From: Brachyspira pilosicoli
Lineage (GTDB): Bacteria; Spirochaetota; Brachyspiria; Brachyspirales; Brachyspiraceae
Assembly: GCF_008016535.1 (NCBI RefSeq)
Contig: NZ_SAXY01000072.1
Span: forward strand, 1-64,000
Reading direction: 5' to 3'
DNA: 64,000 nucleotides
Part shown: positions 48,222 through 59,000 of the stretch, piece by piece
Layout: every line of letters begins with the position of its first letter
Position numbering within the stretch: position 1 is the first letter of the stretch
Notes under the pieces: generated by a model
What the model was told of the DNA's origin: nothing
Seen by the model: the letters and a program-made list of their open reading frames with translations, nothing else
The model's database searches: none
Position numbers and translations under genes: made by a program

Positions 48222-48692
48222 ATGGCAAGAAGAAGAAGAGCACAAACAAGAAAAATAAATGCTGATCCAATTTACGGCAGTGTTGTTATAAGTAAATTTA
48301 TAAACAAATTAATGTATGACGGCAAAAAAAGTAAAGCTGAAAACATTTTTTATAAAGCTATGGATTTGGTAAAAGAGAAAACAGGAAAAGATGGTTTAGA
48401 GGCTTTTAATGAAGCTATTAATAATATAAAACCGCAAGTAGAAGTAAAATCAAGAAGAGTTGGAGGTTCTACTTATCAGGTACCTGTTGAAGTTAGACAA
48501 GACAGACAAAACTCATTAGCATTCACATGGCTTATAGATGCTTCAAGAAAAAGAGGCGGAAGAAGCATGATAGAGCGTTTATCGAATGAAATAGCTGATG
48601 CGATAGAGGGTAAAGGTCAGGCAGTTGCTAAGAGAGATACAGTACATAGAATGGCTGAAGGTAATAAAGCATTTGCACACTTTAGGTGGTAA
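48222..48692 (+). CDS. rpsG: 30S ribosomal protein S7
   Basis: The 156-residue protein organises the 30S head and 16S 3' domain. Its start, [20 protein letters not shown], and [19 protein letters not shown] are typical. It lies 14 bp after rpsL and is followed by fusA. S7 normally regulates the str operon in other bacteria; no matching site was looked for here. Confidence 0.98.
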   Translation: MARRRRAQTRKINADPIYGSVVISKFINKLMYDGKKSKAENIFYKAMDLVKEKTGKDGLEAFNEAINNIKPQVEVKSRRVGGSTYQVPVEVRQDRQNSLAFTWLIDASRKRGGRSMIERLSNEIADAIEGKGQAVAKRDTVHRMAEGNKAFAHFRW

Positions 48693-48712
48693 GGTTTAAG
48701 GAGATAGAATAA

Positions 48713-50794
48713 GTGGCACGTCAAATTTCGTTAGAAAATACACGTAATATTGGTATTATGGCTCACATCGATGCTGGTAAAACTACTTTAAGTGAGCGTA
48801 TATTATTCTTTACAGGTAAAACACATAGATTAGGTGAGGTTCATGAAGGTGCAGCTGAAATGGACTGGATGGAGCAGGAGAGAGAAAGAGGTATTACAAT
48901 TACTTCTGCTGCAACTACTTGTTTTTGGAATGGTCATAGAATTAACTTAATAGATACTCCGGGGCACGTTGACTTTACTGCTGAGGTAGAAAGATCTTTA
49001 AGGGTATTAGATAGTGCTGTAGGAGTTTTCTGTTCTGTAGGCGGTGTTCAGCCTCAAAGTGAAACAGTATGGAGACAAGCAAGTAATTATAAAATCCCAA
49101 GAGCTATTTTTGTTAATAAAATGGACAGGATTGGTGCTAACTTCTACGCTGTTTTAGATCAAACAAGAGATAGATTAAAAGCAAACAGTCACCCAGTAGT
49201 TATACCTATAGGTGCAGAAAGCAATTTTGAGGGTGTTGTTGACTTAGTAAAAATGAAAGAGATAGTTTGGGTATCTGAAGACGGCATGAAGATGGAAGAG
49301 AGAGAAATTAGACCTGAACTAAAAGAACAAGCAGAAAAATATAGAAATGAATTATTAGAAGCAATTGTTGAATATGATGATGATGCTATGAATAAGTTTT
49401 TTGAAGGTGAGGAAATAGATATTCCTACTATAAAAAGACTTATAAGAACAGCTACATTAACAGCAGACTTCTTCCCAATGTTCTGCGGTACAGCTTTCAA
49501 AAACAAAGGTATTCAGGTATTAATAGATGCTGTAGTTGATTATTTACCATCTCCATTAGATAAGCCTGAAATAGAAGGTACAGATTTAGATGGTAATGTT
49601 ATAAAAAGAAAAGTAGCAGATGATGAAAAATTCAGTGCATTAGCATTCAAAATAATGACAGACCCGCATGTTGGAAAAATAGCATTCTTAAGAGTTTATT
49701 CAGGAATACTAGAAGCTGGTTCTTATGTATATAATGCTACAAAAGGTAAAAGAGAGCGTATCGGAAGAATACTTCAGATGCATGCTAACAAAAGAGAAGA
49801 GATTGAACAAGTATATTGCGGTGATATAGCAGCAGCAGTAGGACTTAAAGAAACTACAACAGGTGATACATTATGTCCAGAAAATGCTCCTATCATCTTA
49901 GAATCAATCAACTTCCCAGAGCCAGTAATTAATGTTGCTATAGAGCCAAAAACTAAAGGCGATAGAGATAAAATGTCTATAGCTTTATCAAGACTTGCTG
50001 AAGAAGATCCAACATTTAGAGTTAGTTTTGATGAAGAAACAGGACAAACAATTATCGCAGGTATGGGTGAGCTTCACTTAGAGATTATCTGTGATAGAAT
50101 GAAAAGAGAATACAAAGTTGAGGCAAATGTAGGCCGTCCTCAAGTATCTTACAGAGAAGGTATTAAGAAGACAGTTGAAGTTGAAGGTAAATTTGTACGT
50201 CAGTCAGGCGGTAAAGGTCAGTACGGTGATGTATGGTTGAGAATAGGACCTAATGAGTCTAATGCAGGATTTAAATTTAATAACGAAATCGTTGGCGGTG
50301 TTGTTCCAAAAGAATATATACCAGCTGTAGAGAAAGGTTGTGTTGAGGCTATGAATACAGGTGTTCTTGCTAACTATCCTATGCTAGACGTTATAGTATC
50401 AGCATTTGATGGTTCATTCCACCCAGTAGACTCATCAGAAATGGCATTCAAAATTGCTGCTTCAATGGGTTTCAAAGACGGATGTAAAAAAGCAGACCCT
50501 TATTTGTTAGAGCCTATGATGAGCGTAGAAGTTGTAACACCAGAAGATTATATGGGTGATATTATCGGTGACTTAGCTTCAAGAAGAGGACAGGTTCACG
50601 GATTTACTGATAAGTCTGGTTACAAATCTATTAATGCTACAGTACCTCTTGCAGAGATGTTTGGTTATACAACAAGTATAAGAAACGTATCACAAGGTAG
50701 AGCAAGCTACACAATGCAATTCTCACACTACGAGGAAGTACCTAAGAATGTAGCAGAAGAGATAATAGGTGCTAGAATGGGTAACGCTAAATAA
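48713..50794 (+). CDS. fusA: Elongation factor G
   Basis: EF-G catalyses translocation. The 693-residue GTPase has the P-loop [15 protein letters not shown], a standard switch [20 protein letters not shown] and NKMDR. Domains II to V follow, with GRGQ-like segments near the end. The start is GTG with AAGGAG upstream. Note that its switch I is canonical, unlike the EF-Tu gene next to it. Confidence 0.98.
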   Translation: MARQISLENTRNIGIMAHIDAGKTTLSERILFFTGKTHRLGEVHEGAAEMDWMEQERERGITITSAATTCFWNGHRINLIDTPGHVDFTAEVERSLRVLDSAVGVFCSVGGVQPQSETVWRQASNYKIPRAIFVNKMDRIGANFYAVLDQTRDRLKANSHPVVIPIGAESNFEGVVDLVKMKEIVWVSEDGMKMEEREIRPELKEQAEKYRNELLEAIVEYDDDAMNKFFEGEEIDIPTIKRLIRTATLTADFFPMFCGTAFKNKGIQVLIDAVVDYLPSPLDKPEIEGTDLDGNVIKRKVADDEKFSALAFKIMTDPHVGKIAFLRVYSGILEAGSYVYNATKGKRERIGRILQMHANKREEIEQVYCGDIAAAVGLKETTTGDTLCPENAPIILESINFPEPVINVAIEPKTKGDRDKMSIALSRLAEEDPTFRVSFDEETGQTIIAGMGELHLEIICDRMKREYKVEANVGRPQVSYREGIKKTVEVEGKFVRQSGGKGQYGDVWLRIGPNESNAGFKFNNEIVGGVVPKEYIPAVEKGCVEAMNTGVLANYPMLDVIVSAFDGSFHPVDSSEMAFKIAASMGFKDGCKKADPYLLEPMMSVEVVTPEDYMGDIIGDLASRRGQVHGFTDKSGYKSINATVPLAEMFGYTTSIRNVSQGRASYTMQFSHYEEVPKNVAEEIIGARMGNAK

Positions 50795-50859
50795 CAAAAA
50801 ATAAAAATAAATAAAAAAAAATTTCCTAGAGAATAGGGATAAATAATTGGAGGATAAAA

Positions 50860-52086
50860 ATGGCTAAAGGAACTTATGAAGGTACAAAAACACACGTAAA
50901 CGTTGGTACTATCGGTCACGTTGACCACGGTAAAACAACATTAACATCAGCAATCACAGCAGTATCATCTGCAATGTTTCCAGCAACAGTACAGAAAGTT
51001 GCATACGATTCAGTAGCAAAAGCTTCTGAGAGTCAAGGTAGAAGAGACCCTACAAAAATTTTGACAATCGCTACTTCACACGTAGAATATGAATCTGATA
51101 ACAGACACTATGCTCACGTAGACTGTCCAGGCCACGCTGACTATATTAAAAACATGATAACAGGTGCTGCTCAGATGGACGGTGCTATCTTAGTAGTATC
51201 AGCAGAAGACGGTGTAATGCCGCAAACAAAAGAACACGTACTTCTTTCAAGACAAGTAGGTGTAAATTACATCGTAGTATTCTTAAACAAATGTGATAAA
51301 TTAGATGACCCAGAAATGGCAGAAATAGTAGAGGCAGAAGTAGTAGACGTATTAGACCACTATGGTTTCGATGGCTCTAAAACTCCTATTATTAGAGGTT
51401 CTGCAATCAAAGCTATTCAAGCAATTGAAGCAGGTAAAGACCCTAGAACAGATGCAGATTGTAAATGTATAGTAGACTTATTAAACGCACTTGATACTTA
51501 TATTCCAGATCCAGTTCGTGAAACAGATAAAGACTTCTTAATGTCAATCGAAGACGTATACTCAATTCCTGGAAGAGGTACAGTTGTTACAGGTAGAATA
51601 GAAAGAGGACAAATTAAAAAAGGTGATGAAGTAGAAATCGTTGGTATAAGACCTACTAAGAAAACTACTTGTACTGGTGTAGAAATGTTCAAGAAAGAAG
51701 TTGTAGGTATAGCTGGTTATAACGTTGGATGTCTTTTAAGAGGTATTGAACGTAAAGAAGTAGAAAGAGGACAGGTATTAGCTAAACCAGGTACAATCAC
51801 ACCTCATAAAAAATTCGAAGCAGAAGTATATATCTTGAAAAAAGAAGAAGGCGGAAGACATAGCGGTTTCGTAAGCGGTTACAGACCACAAATGTACTTC
51901 AGAACAACAGACGTAACAGGTGTTATTAACTTACCAGAAGGCTCTCCAATGATAATGCCAGGTGATAACGCTAACTTAACAATCGAGCTTATCACTCCAA
52001 TAGCTATGGAAGAGAAACAAAGATTCGCTATACGTGAAGGCGGTAAGACAGTAGGTAACGGTGTTGTAACAAAAATATTAGAATAA
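50860..52086 (+). CDS. tuf: Elongation factor Tu with an atypical switch I
   Basis: EF-Tu carries aminoacyl-tRNA to the ribosome. The 408-residue protein has the P-loop [22 protein letters not shown] and NKCDK. The usual RGITINTSHVEY of switch I is replaced by [17 protein letters not shown]: the RG is lost, about seven residues are added before it, and Thr69 appears to stand in for the Mg2+-binding threonine. AGDNVG in domain 2 reads AGYNVG. GGAGG precedes the ATG. It is the only tuf in the window, so it is probably the working EF-Tu. Confidence 0.97.
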   Translation: MAKGTYEGTKTHVNVGTIGHVDHGKTTLTSAITAVSSAMFPATVQKVAYDSVAKASESQGRRDPTKILTIATSHVEYESDNRHYAHVDCPGHADYIKNMITGAAQMDGAILVVSAEDGVMPQTKEHVLLSRQVGVNYIVVFLNKCDKLDDPEMAEIVEAEVVDVLDHYGFDGSKTPIIRGSAIKAIQAIEAGKDPRTDADCKCIVDLLNALDTYIPDPVRETDKDFLMSIEDVYSIPGRGTVVTGRIERGQIKKGDEVEIVGIRPTKKTTCTGVEMFKKEVVGIAGYNVGCLLRGIERKEVERGQVLAKPGTITPHKKFEAEVYILKKEEGGRHSGFVSGYRPQMYFRTTDVTGVINLPEGSPMIMPGDNANLTIELITPIAMEEKQRFAIREGGKTVGNGVVTKILE

Positions 52087-52105
52087 TTAAGGAAAGAAGA
52101 AAATA

Positions 52106-52136
52106 AAGGGATATGTTTTAATAAAATGTATCCCTT
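52106..52136 (+). promoter_or_regulatory. Hairpin between tuf and rpsJ
   Basis: AAGGGATATGTTTT and AAAATGTATCCCTT form a 12-bp-plus stem with an internal mismatch, without a T-run. It may attenuate or stabilise the mRNA at the str/S10 boundary. Confidence 0.5.
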
Positions 52137-52167
52137 AATAAAAGAATAAAAGCGAGTAATTCAAACT

Positions 52168-52473
52168 ATGAAAGAACAGAAAATAAGAGTTAAATTAAAA
52201 GCCTTTGATATAGAATTAATTGATCAATCAGCTCAGTCAATAGTTGCTAGTGTAAAGAAGACAGGTGCAAGAGTATCAGGACCTATACCGCTACCAACAA
52301 GCATAAGAAAGGTAACAGTAATAAGAAGTCCGCATGTAAACATTAAGTCAAGAGAACAGTTCGAGATGAGAGTTTACAAGAGATTAATAGATATCTTTGA
52401 TGTAACACCTCAAACAACTGAGTCTTTGAAGAAGTTGGCGCTTCCAGCTGGTGTAGATGTACAGTTGAAATAA
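52168..52473 (+). CDS. rpsJ: 30S ribosomal protein S10 (NusE)
   Basis: The 101-residue protein joins the 30S head and, as NusE, antitermination complexes. The beta-loop region with [19 protein letters not shown] and [17 protein letters not shown] is typical. It opens the S10 part of the cluster, which here continues directly from tuf. A strong hairpin follows before rplC. Confidence 0.97.
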   Translation: MKEQKIRVKLKAFDIELIDQSAQSIVASVKKTGARVSGPIPLPTSIRKVTVIRSPHVNIKSREQFEMRVYKRLIDIFDVTPQTTESLKKLALPAGVDVQLK

Positions 52474-52486
52474 GAAAGGTTTTTTA

Positions 52487-52528
52487 AACCGTGTGAATAA
52501 AACTTTACTACGTTTTATTTATATGGTT
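52487..52528 (+). promoter_or_regulatory. Strong hairpin between rpsJ and rplC
   Basis: AACCGTGTGAATAAAAC (52487-52503) pairs along all 17 positions with GTTTTATTTATATGGTT (52512-52528), with G-U wobbles, around an 8-nt loop. There is no T-run. It is probably an RNA element, perhaps for ribosomal-protein feedback, in the unusually long 125-bp rpsJ-rplC gap. Confidence 0.65.
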
Positions 52529-52598
52529 ATAATTTTAATAGTTTGACTTAAAAGATTGGTAAAAAAGAAGTAGTAAAATCATTATAGAGGATTAGCCG

Positions 52599-53255
52599 AT
52601 GGTAGGAATAATTGGCAGAAAATTGGGTATGACAACAGTTTTCGATGAAACTGGAAATGCTATAGCAGTAACAGTTGTAGAGGCTGGGCCATGCACAGTT
52701 ATGCAGGTTAGAGATAATGAGAAAGATGGCTATAATGCTATTCAATTAGGTTATGGTGCTGTAAAAGAAAAGCATTTAAAAAAGCCACAAATAGGGCAAT
52801 TTAAAAAAGCAAATTTAGAGCCTAAGAAATATTTAAAAGAATTTAGGTTAGATGATTCAAGTGCTTATACAGTTGGTCAGGAACTTAAAGTAGATATATT
52901 TCAAGCGGGCGATTTTATAGATGTTAGTTCTTTGAGCAAAGGTAGAGGATTTGCCGGCGTAATGAAAAGACATAATTATGATGGCGGTCCTATGAGTCAT
53001 GGTTCTAATTTCAGAAGAAGAGCAGGTTCTATAGGTTGTAACAGTTACCCTGCAAGAGTATGGAAAGGCAAAGGTATGCCTGGTCATATGGGTAATACTT
53101 TAACTACTATACAAAACTTAAAAGTAGTTGAAATAAGACCAGAAGATAACTTGATTATGATTAAAGGTTCTATACCTGGAGCTATAAACGGTATAGTAAA
53201 AATCACTCAAGCAGCTAAGAAGAAAAATAAGAAGAAGAACTCAATGACTAAATAA
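52599..53255 (+). CDS. rplC: 50S ribosomal protein L3
   Basis: L3 helps start 50S assembly. The 218-residue protein has GIIGRKLGMTTVFDE at the start, the long loop segment GRGFAGVMKRHNYDGGPMSH and the MPGHMGN motif near the peptidyl-transferase centre. It ends in a basic lysine-rich tail. AGAGG precedes the ATG. Confidence 0.98.
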   Translation: MVGIIGRKLGMTTVFDETGNAIAVTVVEAGPCTVMQVRDNEKDGYNAIQLGYGAVKEKHLKKPQIGQFKKANLEPKKYLKEFRLDDSSAYTVGQELKVDIFQAGDFIDVSSLSKGRGFAGVMKRHNYDGGPMSHGSNFRRRAGSIGCNSYPARVWKGKGMPGHMGNTLTTIQNLKVVEIRPEDNLIMIKGSIPGAINGIVKITQAAKKKNKKKNSMTK

Positions 53256-53273
53256 TAAAAGCAGGATGATAAA

Positions 53274-53921
53274 ATGGAAGTAGTAATACTAAATGAAAAT
53301 GGAGATAGCGTAGGTAATTTAGAGGTAGTTGACGAGATATTCAAATCAGAAGTTAACAACAATCTACTTTACGAAGCAATCAAAAATGAGTTGGCGAACA
53401 GACGTCAAGGAACTCACTCTACTAAAACAAGAGCAGAAGTTTCAGGAGGCGGTAAGAAGCCTTGGAGACAAAAAGGTACAGGCAGAGCAAGAGCAGGTTC
53501 TACACGTTCACCAATTTGGGTAGGCGGCGGTAAAACACATACTCCTAAGCCTAGAGATTATAGTTATAGATTGCCTAAAAAGATGAAACGTAAGGCTCTA
53601 TTGTCTGTTTTATCTTTGAAATATGGTAACAATGTTCTTAAAGTTTTTGAGGATTTCACTTTTGATGCTCCAAAGACAAAAAGAATGGCAAGTTTTATAA
53701 GTAAGGTTAAAGAGCCAAATAGCAGAAAGGTAGCATTTGTAGTAGGTAAAGATGAATCATTAGGTGATAATTACAATAAGTTATTATTATCTTTAAGAAA
53801 CATCAAAGATTTAAAGCTTGTAAATGCAGACAGTATGTCTATACATCCTTTATATTATGCTGATGAAGTATATTTCACTAAAACAGCTTTATCTAAATTA
53901 AATGCTAGAATTAAGGGATAA
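53274..53921 (+). CDS. rplD: 50S ribosomal protein L4
   Basis: The 215-residue protein lines the exit tunnel and in other bacteria represses the S10 operon. The extended loop appears as GGGKKPWRQKGTGRARAGS followed by SPIWVGGG. It is 18 bp after rplC. The N-terminal domain is as long as in most bacteria. Confidence 0.98.
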   Translation: MEVVILNENGDSVGNLEVVDEIFKSEVNNNLLYEAIKNELANRRQGTHSTKTRAEVSGGGKKPWRQKGTGRARAGSTRSPIWVGGGKTHTPKPRDYSYRLPKKMKRKALLSVLSLKYGNNVLKVFEDFTFDAPKTKRMASFISKVKEPNSRKVAFVVGKDESLGDNYNKLLLSLRNIKDLKLVNADSMSIHPLYYADEVYFTKTALSKLNARIKG

Positions 53922-53926
53922 TAAAT

Positions 53927-54226
53927 ATGAGCATGTATTCACTTTTAATAGAGCCTATACTTACAGAAAAGAGTAATATCCTTAGAACTGAGCCTAAAGG
54001 AACAGAGAAGCGTTATTATGTATTTAGAGTAAGACAGGATGCTAATAAGCAAGAGTTGAAGAAAGCGGTTGAAAAAATATTTAATGTACATCCGCTAGAT
54101 TGTAAGATAATAAATGTAAAGCCTAAGAAGAAAAATCGCAGAATGAGCAGACGCGGTTATACACGCAGTTATAAAAAAGCGATAATAGTTCTCGATGGCA
54201 AAGAATCAATAGATATAGTAAAATAA
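53927..54226 (+). CDS. rplW: 50S ribosomal protein L23
   Basis: The 99-residue protein forms the exit-tunnel docking site for trigger factor and SRP. LIEPILTEKS at the start and the basic C-terminal half (KKKNRRMSRRGYTRSYKKA) are characteristic. It starts 5 bp after rplD. Confidence 0.97.
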   Translation: MSMYSLLIEPILTEKSNILRTEPKGTEKRYYVFRVRQDANKQELKKAVEKIFNVHPLDCKIINVKPKKKNRRMSRRGYTRSYKKAIIVLDGKESIDIVK

Positions 54227-54240
54227 GTTGAGGGATACCG

Positions 54241-55077
54241 ATGGCTATTAAGAAATTTAAACCGACAACACCAAGTTTACGTTATCGTACAGTAGTTGAT
54301 TTTTCGGATATAACAACAAATGAGCCTTGTAAATCATTAGTATGCGGTAAAAAACGCATAAGTGGAAGAGGTTCAAACGGTCGTATCACTATGCGTCGTC
54401 GCGGTGGTGGACACAAGAAATTATTTAGATTAGTAGATTTTAGAAGAGATAAGCATGATATAGAAGCTAAAGTAGTTTCTATAGAGTATGATCCTAACAG
54501 AACAGCTCGTATAGCTCTTTTACATTATACAGATGGTGAAAAAAGATATATAATATTGCCATTGGGACTTAATGTAGGCGACAGAGTTGTTAGCGGAGAA
54601 AATGCTAAAGTAAAAGTAGGTTGCACTTTACCTTTAAGAAAGATACCTTTAGGTACTATAATACATAATATAGAAATAACACCAGGAAAAGGTGGTCAGC
54701 TTGTTAGAGCAGCAGGCGGTGGTGCTCAGATAACAGCAAAATCTGGCGGTTATTGTGTAATAAGACTTCGCTCTGGTGAAGAGAGAAGAATATTAGAAGA
54801 TTGTTATGCTACTATAGGACAAATAGGTAACTTAGACCATTTCAACACTACAGACGGTAAAGCTGGTACTACTAGACATAAAGGTAGAAGACCAAAAGTA
54901 AGAGGTGTTGTAATGAACCCAGTAGATCACCCACACGGCGGTGGTGAAGGTAAGAGTGGACAGGGTAACCCGCATCCAGTATCTCCTACAGGTGTACCTA
55001 CTAAGGGATATAAAACTAGAAAGAAAAACAAATATTCTGACAGATTAATAATTAAGAGAAGAGGGGGTAAGAAGTAA
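54241..55077 (+). CDS. rplB: 50S ribosomal protein L2
   Basis: The 278-residue protein is essential for the peptidyl-transferase centre. The segment with the key histidine, [17 protein letters not shown], is present, as are [15 protein letters not shown]-like [19 protein letters not shown] and GRRPKVRGV. The stop overlaps the rpsS start by one base (TAATG). Confidence 0.98.
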   Translation: MAIKKFKPTTPSLRYRTVVDFSDITTNEPCKSLVCGKKRISGRGSNGRITMRRRGGGHKKLFRLVDFRRDKHDIEAKVVSIEYDPNRTARIALLHYTDGEKRYIILPLGLNVGDRVVSGENAKVKVGCTLPLRKIPLGTIIHNIEITPGKGGQLVRAAGGGAQITAKSGGYCVIRLRSGEERRILEDCYATIGQIGNLDHFNTTDGKAGTTRHKGRRPKVRGVVMNPVDHPHGGGEGKSGQGNPHPVSPTGVPTKGYKTRKKNKYSDRLIIKRRGGKK

Positions 55078-55346
55078 TGTCTCGCTCTATTAAGAAAGGA
55101 CCTTTTGTAGATAAAAATCTTTTCAAGAAGATACAAGCTGGAGATAACAAGCACCAAATAAAAACTTATAGCCGTGCTTCAACAATTATTCCAGAGATGA
55201 TAGGTTTTACAATCAATGTTCATAATGGCAAAACATTTGTAGCAGTTTATGTACAAGAGAATATGATAGGTCATAAATTAGGTGAATTTGCTCCTACTAG
55301 AACTTTTCGTTCACATGCAGGTGCAGCTAAGGTAGCTAAGAAATAA
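55077..55346 (+). CDS. rpsS: 30S ribosomal protein S19
   Basis: The 89-residue protein binds the 16S 3' domain with S13. It starts [13 protein letters not shown], and later shows GKTFVAVYV and [13 protein letters not shown]. It overlaps rplB by one base, consistent with coupled translation. Confidence 0.98.
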   Translation: MSRSIKKGPFVDKNLFKKIQAGDNKHQIKTYSRASTIIPEMIGFTINVHNGKTFVAVYVQENMIGHKLGEFAPTRTFRSHAGAAKVAKK

Positions 55347-55357
55347 GGAATTGGACT

Positions 55358-55762
55358 ATGGAATATAAGGTAAAGGTACGTTATTTACGTATAGGTCGCA
55401 GGAAAGTAGCAAGATTACTTCCTTTTGTTAAAGGTGAGTATGTTAACCATGCAATCGCTAATCTTACAGCTATGCCACAAATGTCATCAGTTGTACTTAG
55501 AAAGGCTATAAAAAGCGGTATAGCAAATGCTATTTCTCAGACTAGAACTATTAACCCAGACACATTATGGGTTAAGACAGCTTTTGTTGATAAAGCACCA
55601 TCATTGAAACGCATAAGAGCAGCAAGTCGTGGTAGTGCTGATCCTATATTAAAAAGAAATTCACATATTACTATAGTATTAAGTGATGAAAAAAAACCTG
55701 AGAAGAAAAAAATTAAGAGAGTTGCAAAAAAAGAAGAAGCAGCTAAAGTAGCGGAGGTATAA
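55358..55762 (+). CDS. rplV: 50S ribosomal protein L22
   Basis: The 134-residue protein lines the exit tunnel; the long loop is seen in VKTAFVDKAPSLKRIRAAS. Compared with the usual length of about 110, it has a lysine/glutamate-rich tail (KKPEKKKIKRVAKKEEAAK). It ends 4 bp before rpsC. Confidence 0.97.
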   Translation: MEYKVKVRYLRIGRRKVARLLPFVKGEYVNHAIANLTAMPQMSSVVLRKAIKSGIANAISQTRTINPDTLWVKTAFVDKAPSLKRIRAASRGSADPILKRNSHITIVLSDEKKPEKKKIKRVAKKEEAAKVAEV

Positions 55763-55765
55763 ACT

Positions 55766-56503
55766 ATGGGTCAAAAGGTTAGTCCAATAGGTTTAAGACT
55801 CGGAGTTAATAAAACTTGGTCTAGTAAATGGTTCGAAGATGGCAGAACTTATGCAGATAGTTTGCATGAAGATTTATCTATAAGACGCTATATAATGAAC
55901 TATTATTATAAGACATTAAAAGAAGAACAGAAAAAAATTGGCGGAAAGAAAGAGTCTTTTGATCCTGCTATATCTGACATACAAATAGTACGTTTCCCAG
56001 ATAGAATCAATGTATTTATATCTACAGCTAGAGCTGGTGTTGTTATAGGACCAAAAGGTCAGAGAGCTGAAGTAGTAAAGACAGCTGTACAAAAGTTAGT
56101 AAAAAAGCCTATTAATGTTTCTATATCAGAAATCAAAGAGGCTGAATTAGATGCTACATTGGCAGCACAAAGCGTAGCTCGTCAATTAGAAATGCGTGTT
56201 GCTTTCAGAAGAGCTATGAAGAATGTTATTACTCAAGCTATGAAGAAAGGTGCTAAAGGTATAAAAGTTATGTGTTCTGGCCGTTTAGCAGGGGCAGATA
56301 TCGCTAGAACAGAACAATACAAAAATGGTTCAGTACCTCTTCATACAATAAGAGCAAATATAGATTATGGTACTGCTGAAGCTTCTACTACATTTGGTAT
56401 CATCGGGGTAAAAGTGTGGATATATAAAGGCGAGATTCTTGATAAGAAAGAAAGCAAACAAGATGATGCGGGTAAAGTTATCAGTGCTAAAGGAGATAGA
56501 TAA
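55766..56503 (+). CDS. rpsC: 30S ribosomal protein S3
   Basis: The 245-residue protein binds mRNA at its entrance and has a type II KH domain with [26 protein letters not shown] begins the protein. The C-terminal [12 protein letters not shown] strand is complete. Its stop overlaps the rplP start by one base. Confidence 0.98.
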   Translation: MGQKVSPIGLRLGVNKTWSSKWFEDGRTYADSLHEDLSIRRYIMNYYYKTLKEEQKKIGGKKESFDPAISDIQIVRFPDRINVFISTARAGVVIGPKGQRAEVVKTAVQKLVKKPINVSISEIKEAELDATLAAQSVARQLEMRVAFRRAMKNVITQAMKKGAKGIKVMCSGRLAGADIARTEQYKNGSVPLHTIRANIDYGTAEASTTFGIIGVKVWIYKGEILDKKESKQDDAGKVISAKGDR

Positions 56504-56916
56504 TGTTACAACCATCAAGAACTAAGTATCGTAAACAGCATAGAGGCAGAATGAAAGGTAAGTCCAAAAGAGGAAGTAACTTAACTTTTGGAGATTATGG
56601 TTTAATGGCATTAGAGCCTGTATGGCTTACAGATAGACAAATTGAAGCTGCACGTATTGCTATATCAAGACATGTTAAACGTGTAGGTAAAATGTGGATA
56701 AAAGTATTTCCAGACAAACCTTATACTAAAAAGCCAGCAGAAACAAGAATGGGTAAAGGTAAAGGTAACGTTGAATATTGGGTAGCAGTTGTAAAGCCAG
56801 GTAAAGTTATATTTGAAATAGCAGGTGTACCAGAAGAATTAGCACAGTCTGCTTTCAGATTAGCTGGTTTCAAGCTTCCTATTAAAACTAAGTTCATTAA
56901 GAGGGAGGCTATATAA
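56503..56916 (+). CDS. rplP: 50S ribosomal protein L16
   Basis: The 137-residue protein lies near the A-site of the 50[21 protein letters not shown] and [19 protein letters not shown] are typical. It overlaps the preceding and next genes by one base each, so translation is probably coupled. Confidence 0.98.
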   Translation: MLQPSRTKYRKQHRGRMKGKSKRGSNLTFGDYGLMALEPVWLTDRQIEAARIAISRHVKRVGKMWIKVFPDKPYTKKPAETRMGKGKGNVEYWVAVVKPGKVIFEIAGVPEELAQSAFRLAGFKLPIKTKFIKREAI

Positions 56917-57122
56917 TGGCTAAAGATAAAAAAGATTATAAGTCATTAGGTTTAGAAGAGCTTAAGGGTGAACTTCTAAAATTAGAAAAAGAATATCAAG
57001 AGCATAGATTTGAAAAAGTAGTTGGTGATGCAAGACAGACTCATCAATTAAAGAAAGCTCGCAAAGATATAGCTAGAGTTAAGACATTTATACGTCAGCA
57101 TGAACTTGGCATAAAAAAATAG
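56916..57122 (+). CDS. rpmC: 50S ribosomal protein L29
   Basis: The 68-residue helical protein sits at the tunnel exit. The characteristic order is [20 protein letters not shown] followed by [13 protein letters not shown]. It overlaps rplP by one base and is followed after 14 bp by rpsQ. Confidence 0.96.
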   Translation: MAKDKKDYKSLGLEELKGELLKLEKEYQEHRFEKVVGDARQTHQLKKARKDIARVKTFIRQHELGIKK

Positions 57123-57136
57123 TGTGAGGTATTACT

Positions 57137-57499
57137 GTGGAAAACAAAGCAAAAAAATATAAAAGAGTACTTGAAGGAATTGTAGTTTCTGATAAAATGG
57201 ATAAAACTATAGTTGTAAAAGTAGAGAGTAAACAGAAACACCCCCTTTATGGTAAGACTATAAGTAAGAATAAACGCTATAAAGCTCATGATGAAAAAAA
57301 TGAATGTTTTGAAGGCGATTTAGTAAGAATAATAGAGTGCAGACCTATTAGTAAAGATAAAAAATTCAGATTAGTAAAAATCGTTAAGAAGTCTGATCGT
57401 GTAGAGAAAGATTCTATGGATAGCGATGTAGAAAACGTATTAAAACGTGAGAAGCATGCTCCAGAAGCAGCAGTTTCTTCACAGGTTGAAGGAGAGTAA
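57137..57499 (+). CDS. rpsQ: 30S ribosomal protein S17, with long C-terminal tail
   Basis: Residues 1-85 are a standard S17 OB-fold: [19 protein letters not shown] and [19 protein letters not shown]. The tail from about 86 to 120 ([19 protein letters not shown] in parts) is acidic and extra to the usual length of about 85. It starts with GTG. Confidence 0.96.
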   Translation: MENKAKKYKRVLEGIVVSDKMDKTIVVKVESKQKHPLYGKTISKNKRYKAHDEKNECFEGDLVRIIECRPISKDKKFRLVKIVKKSDRVEKDSMDSDVENVLKREKHAPEAAVSSQVEGE

Positions 57500-57504
57500 G
57501 AATT

Positions 57505-57873
57505 ATGATACAAGTACCAACTACTCTTAATGTAGCCGACAACACAGGCGTAAAGAAGTTGAAATGTATTAAGGTATTAGGAGGAAGTAGACGCAGATAT
57601 GCTACTTTAGGAGATGTTATAGTTTGTTCTGTAACTGATATAATCCCTACTTGCTCTATAGAAAAAGGTAAAGTTGTAAAAGCTGTAATAGTGAGAGTAA
57701 AGAAAGAAGTTAGACGCCCTGACGGTTCATACATACGTTTTGATGAGAATGCTGCTGTTATAGTAGACGATAAAAAAGAGCCTCGCGGTAAACGTATATT
57801 CGGACCTGTAGCTCGTGAACTTAGGGATAAAGGCTTTATGAAAATCGTATCACTTGCACCAGAGGTAATATAA
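57505..57873 (+). CDS. rplN: 50S ribosomal protein L14
   Basis: The 122-residue protein sits at the subunit interface with L19. It starts [20 protein letters not shown] and ends with [19 protein letters not shown]. It lies 5 bp after rpsQ and 2 bp before rplX. Confidence 0.98.
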   Translation: MIQVPTTLNVADNTGVKKLKCIKVLGGSRRRYATLGDVIVCSVTDIIPTCSIEKGKVVKAVIVRVKKEVRRPDGSYIRFDENAAVIVDDKKEPRGKRIFGPVARELRDKGFMKIVSLAPEVI

Positions 57874-57875
57874 TT

Positions 57876-58217
57876 ATGATAAAGAAAAAAGATTTTAGTA
57901 ATACAAAATACAAAATAAAAAAAGGCGATACTGTTGAAGTGATAGCTGGAGAGCAGAGCGGAGAACGCGGTGAGGTATTGTCTATAGACAGAGCAAAGGG
58001 AAGAGCTTTCGTAAAGAATATTAACATGATTAAAAAAACTATGCCTAAAAGTCAAGAGAATCAAAAAGGCGGTATAGTTGAGAAAGAGGCTTCTATACAT
58101 ATATCTAATCTTATGTTGGTTGACAAAGGCGGTAAAACTACTAGGGTTGGAAGAAAAGAAGTTGATGGAAAATTAAAAAGATATGCTAAAAAATCAGGCG
58201 AAGTTCTTGATAAGTAA
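57876..58217 (+). CDS. rplX: 50S ribosomal protein L24
   Basis: The 113-residue protein has a KOW motif (KKGDTVEVIAGEQSGERGEV) and the following VKNINMIKKTMP. L24 starts 50S assembly with L3. The end is a short lysine-rich stretch. It lies directly after rplN. Confidence 0.96.
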   Translation: MIKKKDFSNTKYKIKKGDTVEVIAGEQSGERGEVLSIDRAKGRAFVKNINMIKKTMPKSQENQKGGIVEKEASIHISNLMLVDKGGKTTRVGRKEVDGKLKRYAKKSGEVLDK

Positions 58218-58233
58218 GTAGGAGTTATTAAAT

Positions 58234-58797
58234 ATGTCAGTATTGAAAGATAGATATAAAAATGAAATAAGACAATCTTTATTAAAAGATATGAATTTAA
58301 GCTCCTCTATGGCTATACCTAAAATAGAGAAAATTATTATCAATATGGGTATTACTCAAGCTGTAACAGACAAAAAATATGTTGATTCTGCTGTAGAAGA
58401 ACTAAGTCAAATAGCAGGTCAAAGAGCTGTTATCACTAGAGCTAAAAAGTCTATAGCTAACTTCAAATTAAGACAAGGTATGCCTATAGGTTGTAGAGTA
58501 ACTTTGAGAGGAGAAAGAATGTATGACTTCTTGGAAAGGTTAATTTTTATAGCTTTACCAAGAGTAAGAGACTTCCAAGGTATTCCTAGAAGAGGTTTTG
58601 ACGGAAGAGGTAATTACAATTTAGGTATAAAAGAGCATATTATATTCCCAGAAATAAGTTTCGACAAAACAGATGCTGTTAAGGGATTAAATATAACAAT
58701 AGTAACAACTGCAGATAATGACGATATGGCCCGCACTTTATTAGAACGTATAGGTTTGCCATTTCGTGCTGCACCTAAAAGTCAGGAGAATAAATAA
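58234..58797 (+). CDS. rplE: 50S ribosomal protein L5
   Basis: The 187-residue protein binds 5S rRNA. Diagnostic segments are [32 protein letters not shown] and [18 protein letters not shown]. It overlaps rpsN by one base. Confidence 0.98.
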   Translation: MSVLKDRYKNEIRQSLLKDMNLSSSMAIPKIEKIIINMGITQAVTDKKYVDSAVEELSQIAGQRAVITRAKKSIANFKLRQGMPIGCRVTLRGERMYDFLERLIFIALPRVRDFQGIPRRGFDGRGNYNLGIKEHIIFPEISFDKTDAVKGLNITIVTTADNDDMARTLLERIGLPFRAAPKSQENK

Positions 58798-58982
58798 TGG
58801 CTAGATTGGCACTTAAAGTTAAAGCTACAAAAAAACAAAAATATAAAACAAGACAATATAATCGCTGCCCTATATGTGGAAGACCTCGTGCTTATATAAG
58901 ACAGTATAAAATGTGTAGAATCTGTTTTAGAGATTTAGCAAATAAAGGTTTAATTCCGGGCGTAACTAAGTCTAGTTGGTAA
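58797..58982 (+). CDS. rpsN: 30S ribosomal protein S14, zinc-binding type
   Basis: The 61-residue protein has the zinc-ribbon form with Cys24-x2-Cys27 (CPIC) and Cys40-x2-Cys43 (CRIC). This compact form is called type Z. It overlaps rplE by one base. No zinc-free paralogue is seen in the window. Confidence 0.98.
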   Translation: MARLALKVKATKKQKYKTRQYNRCPICGRPRAYIRQYKMCRICFRDLANKGLIPGVTKSSW

Positions 58983-59000
58983 TTTAAGGAGAGTATATAA

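Noticed and set aside
57414-58100. Long minus-strand open frame opposite rplN and rplX (228 codons)
   Set aside because: It overlaps two certain ribosomal protein genes on the opposite strand, has no recognisable domain, and its codons reflect the sense genes.
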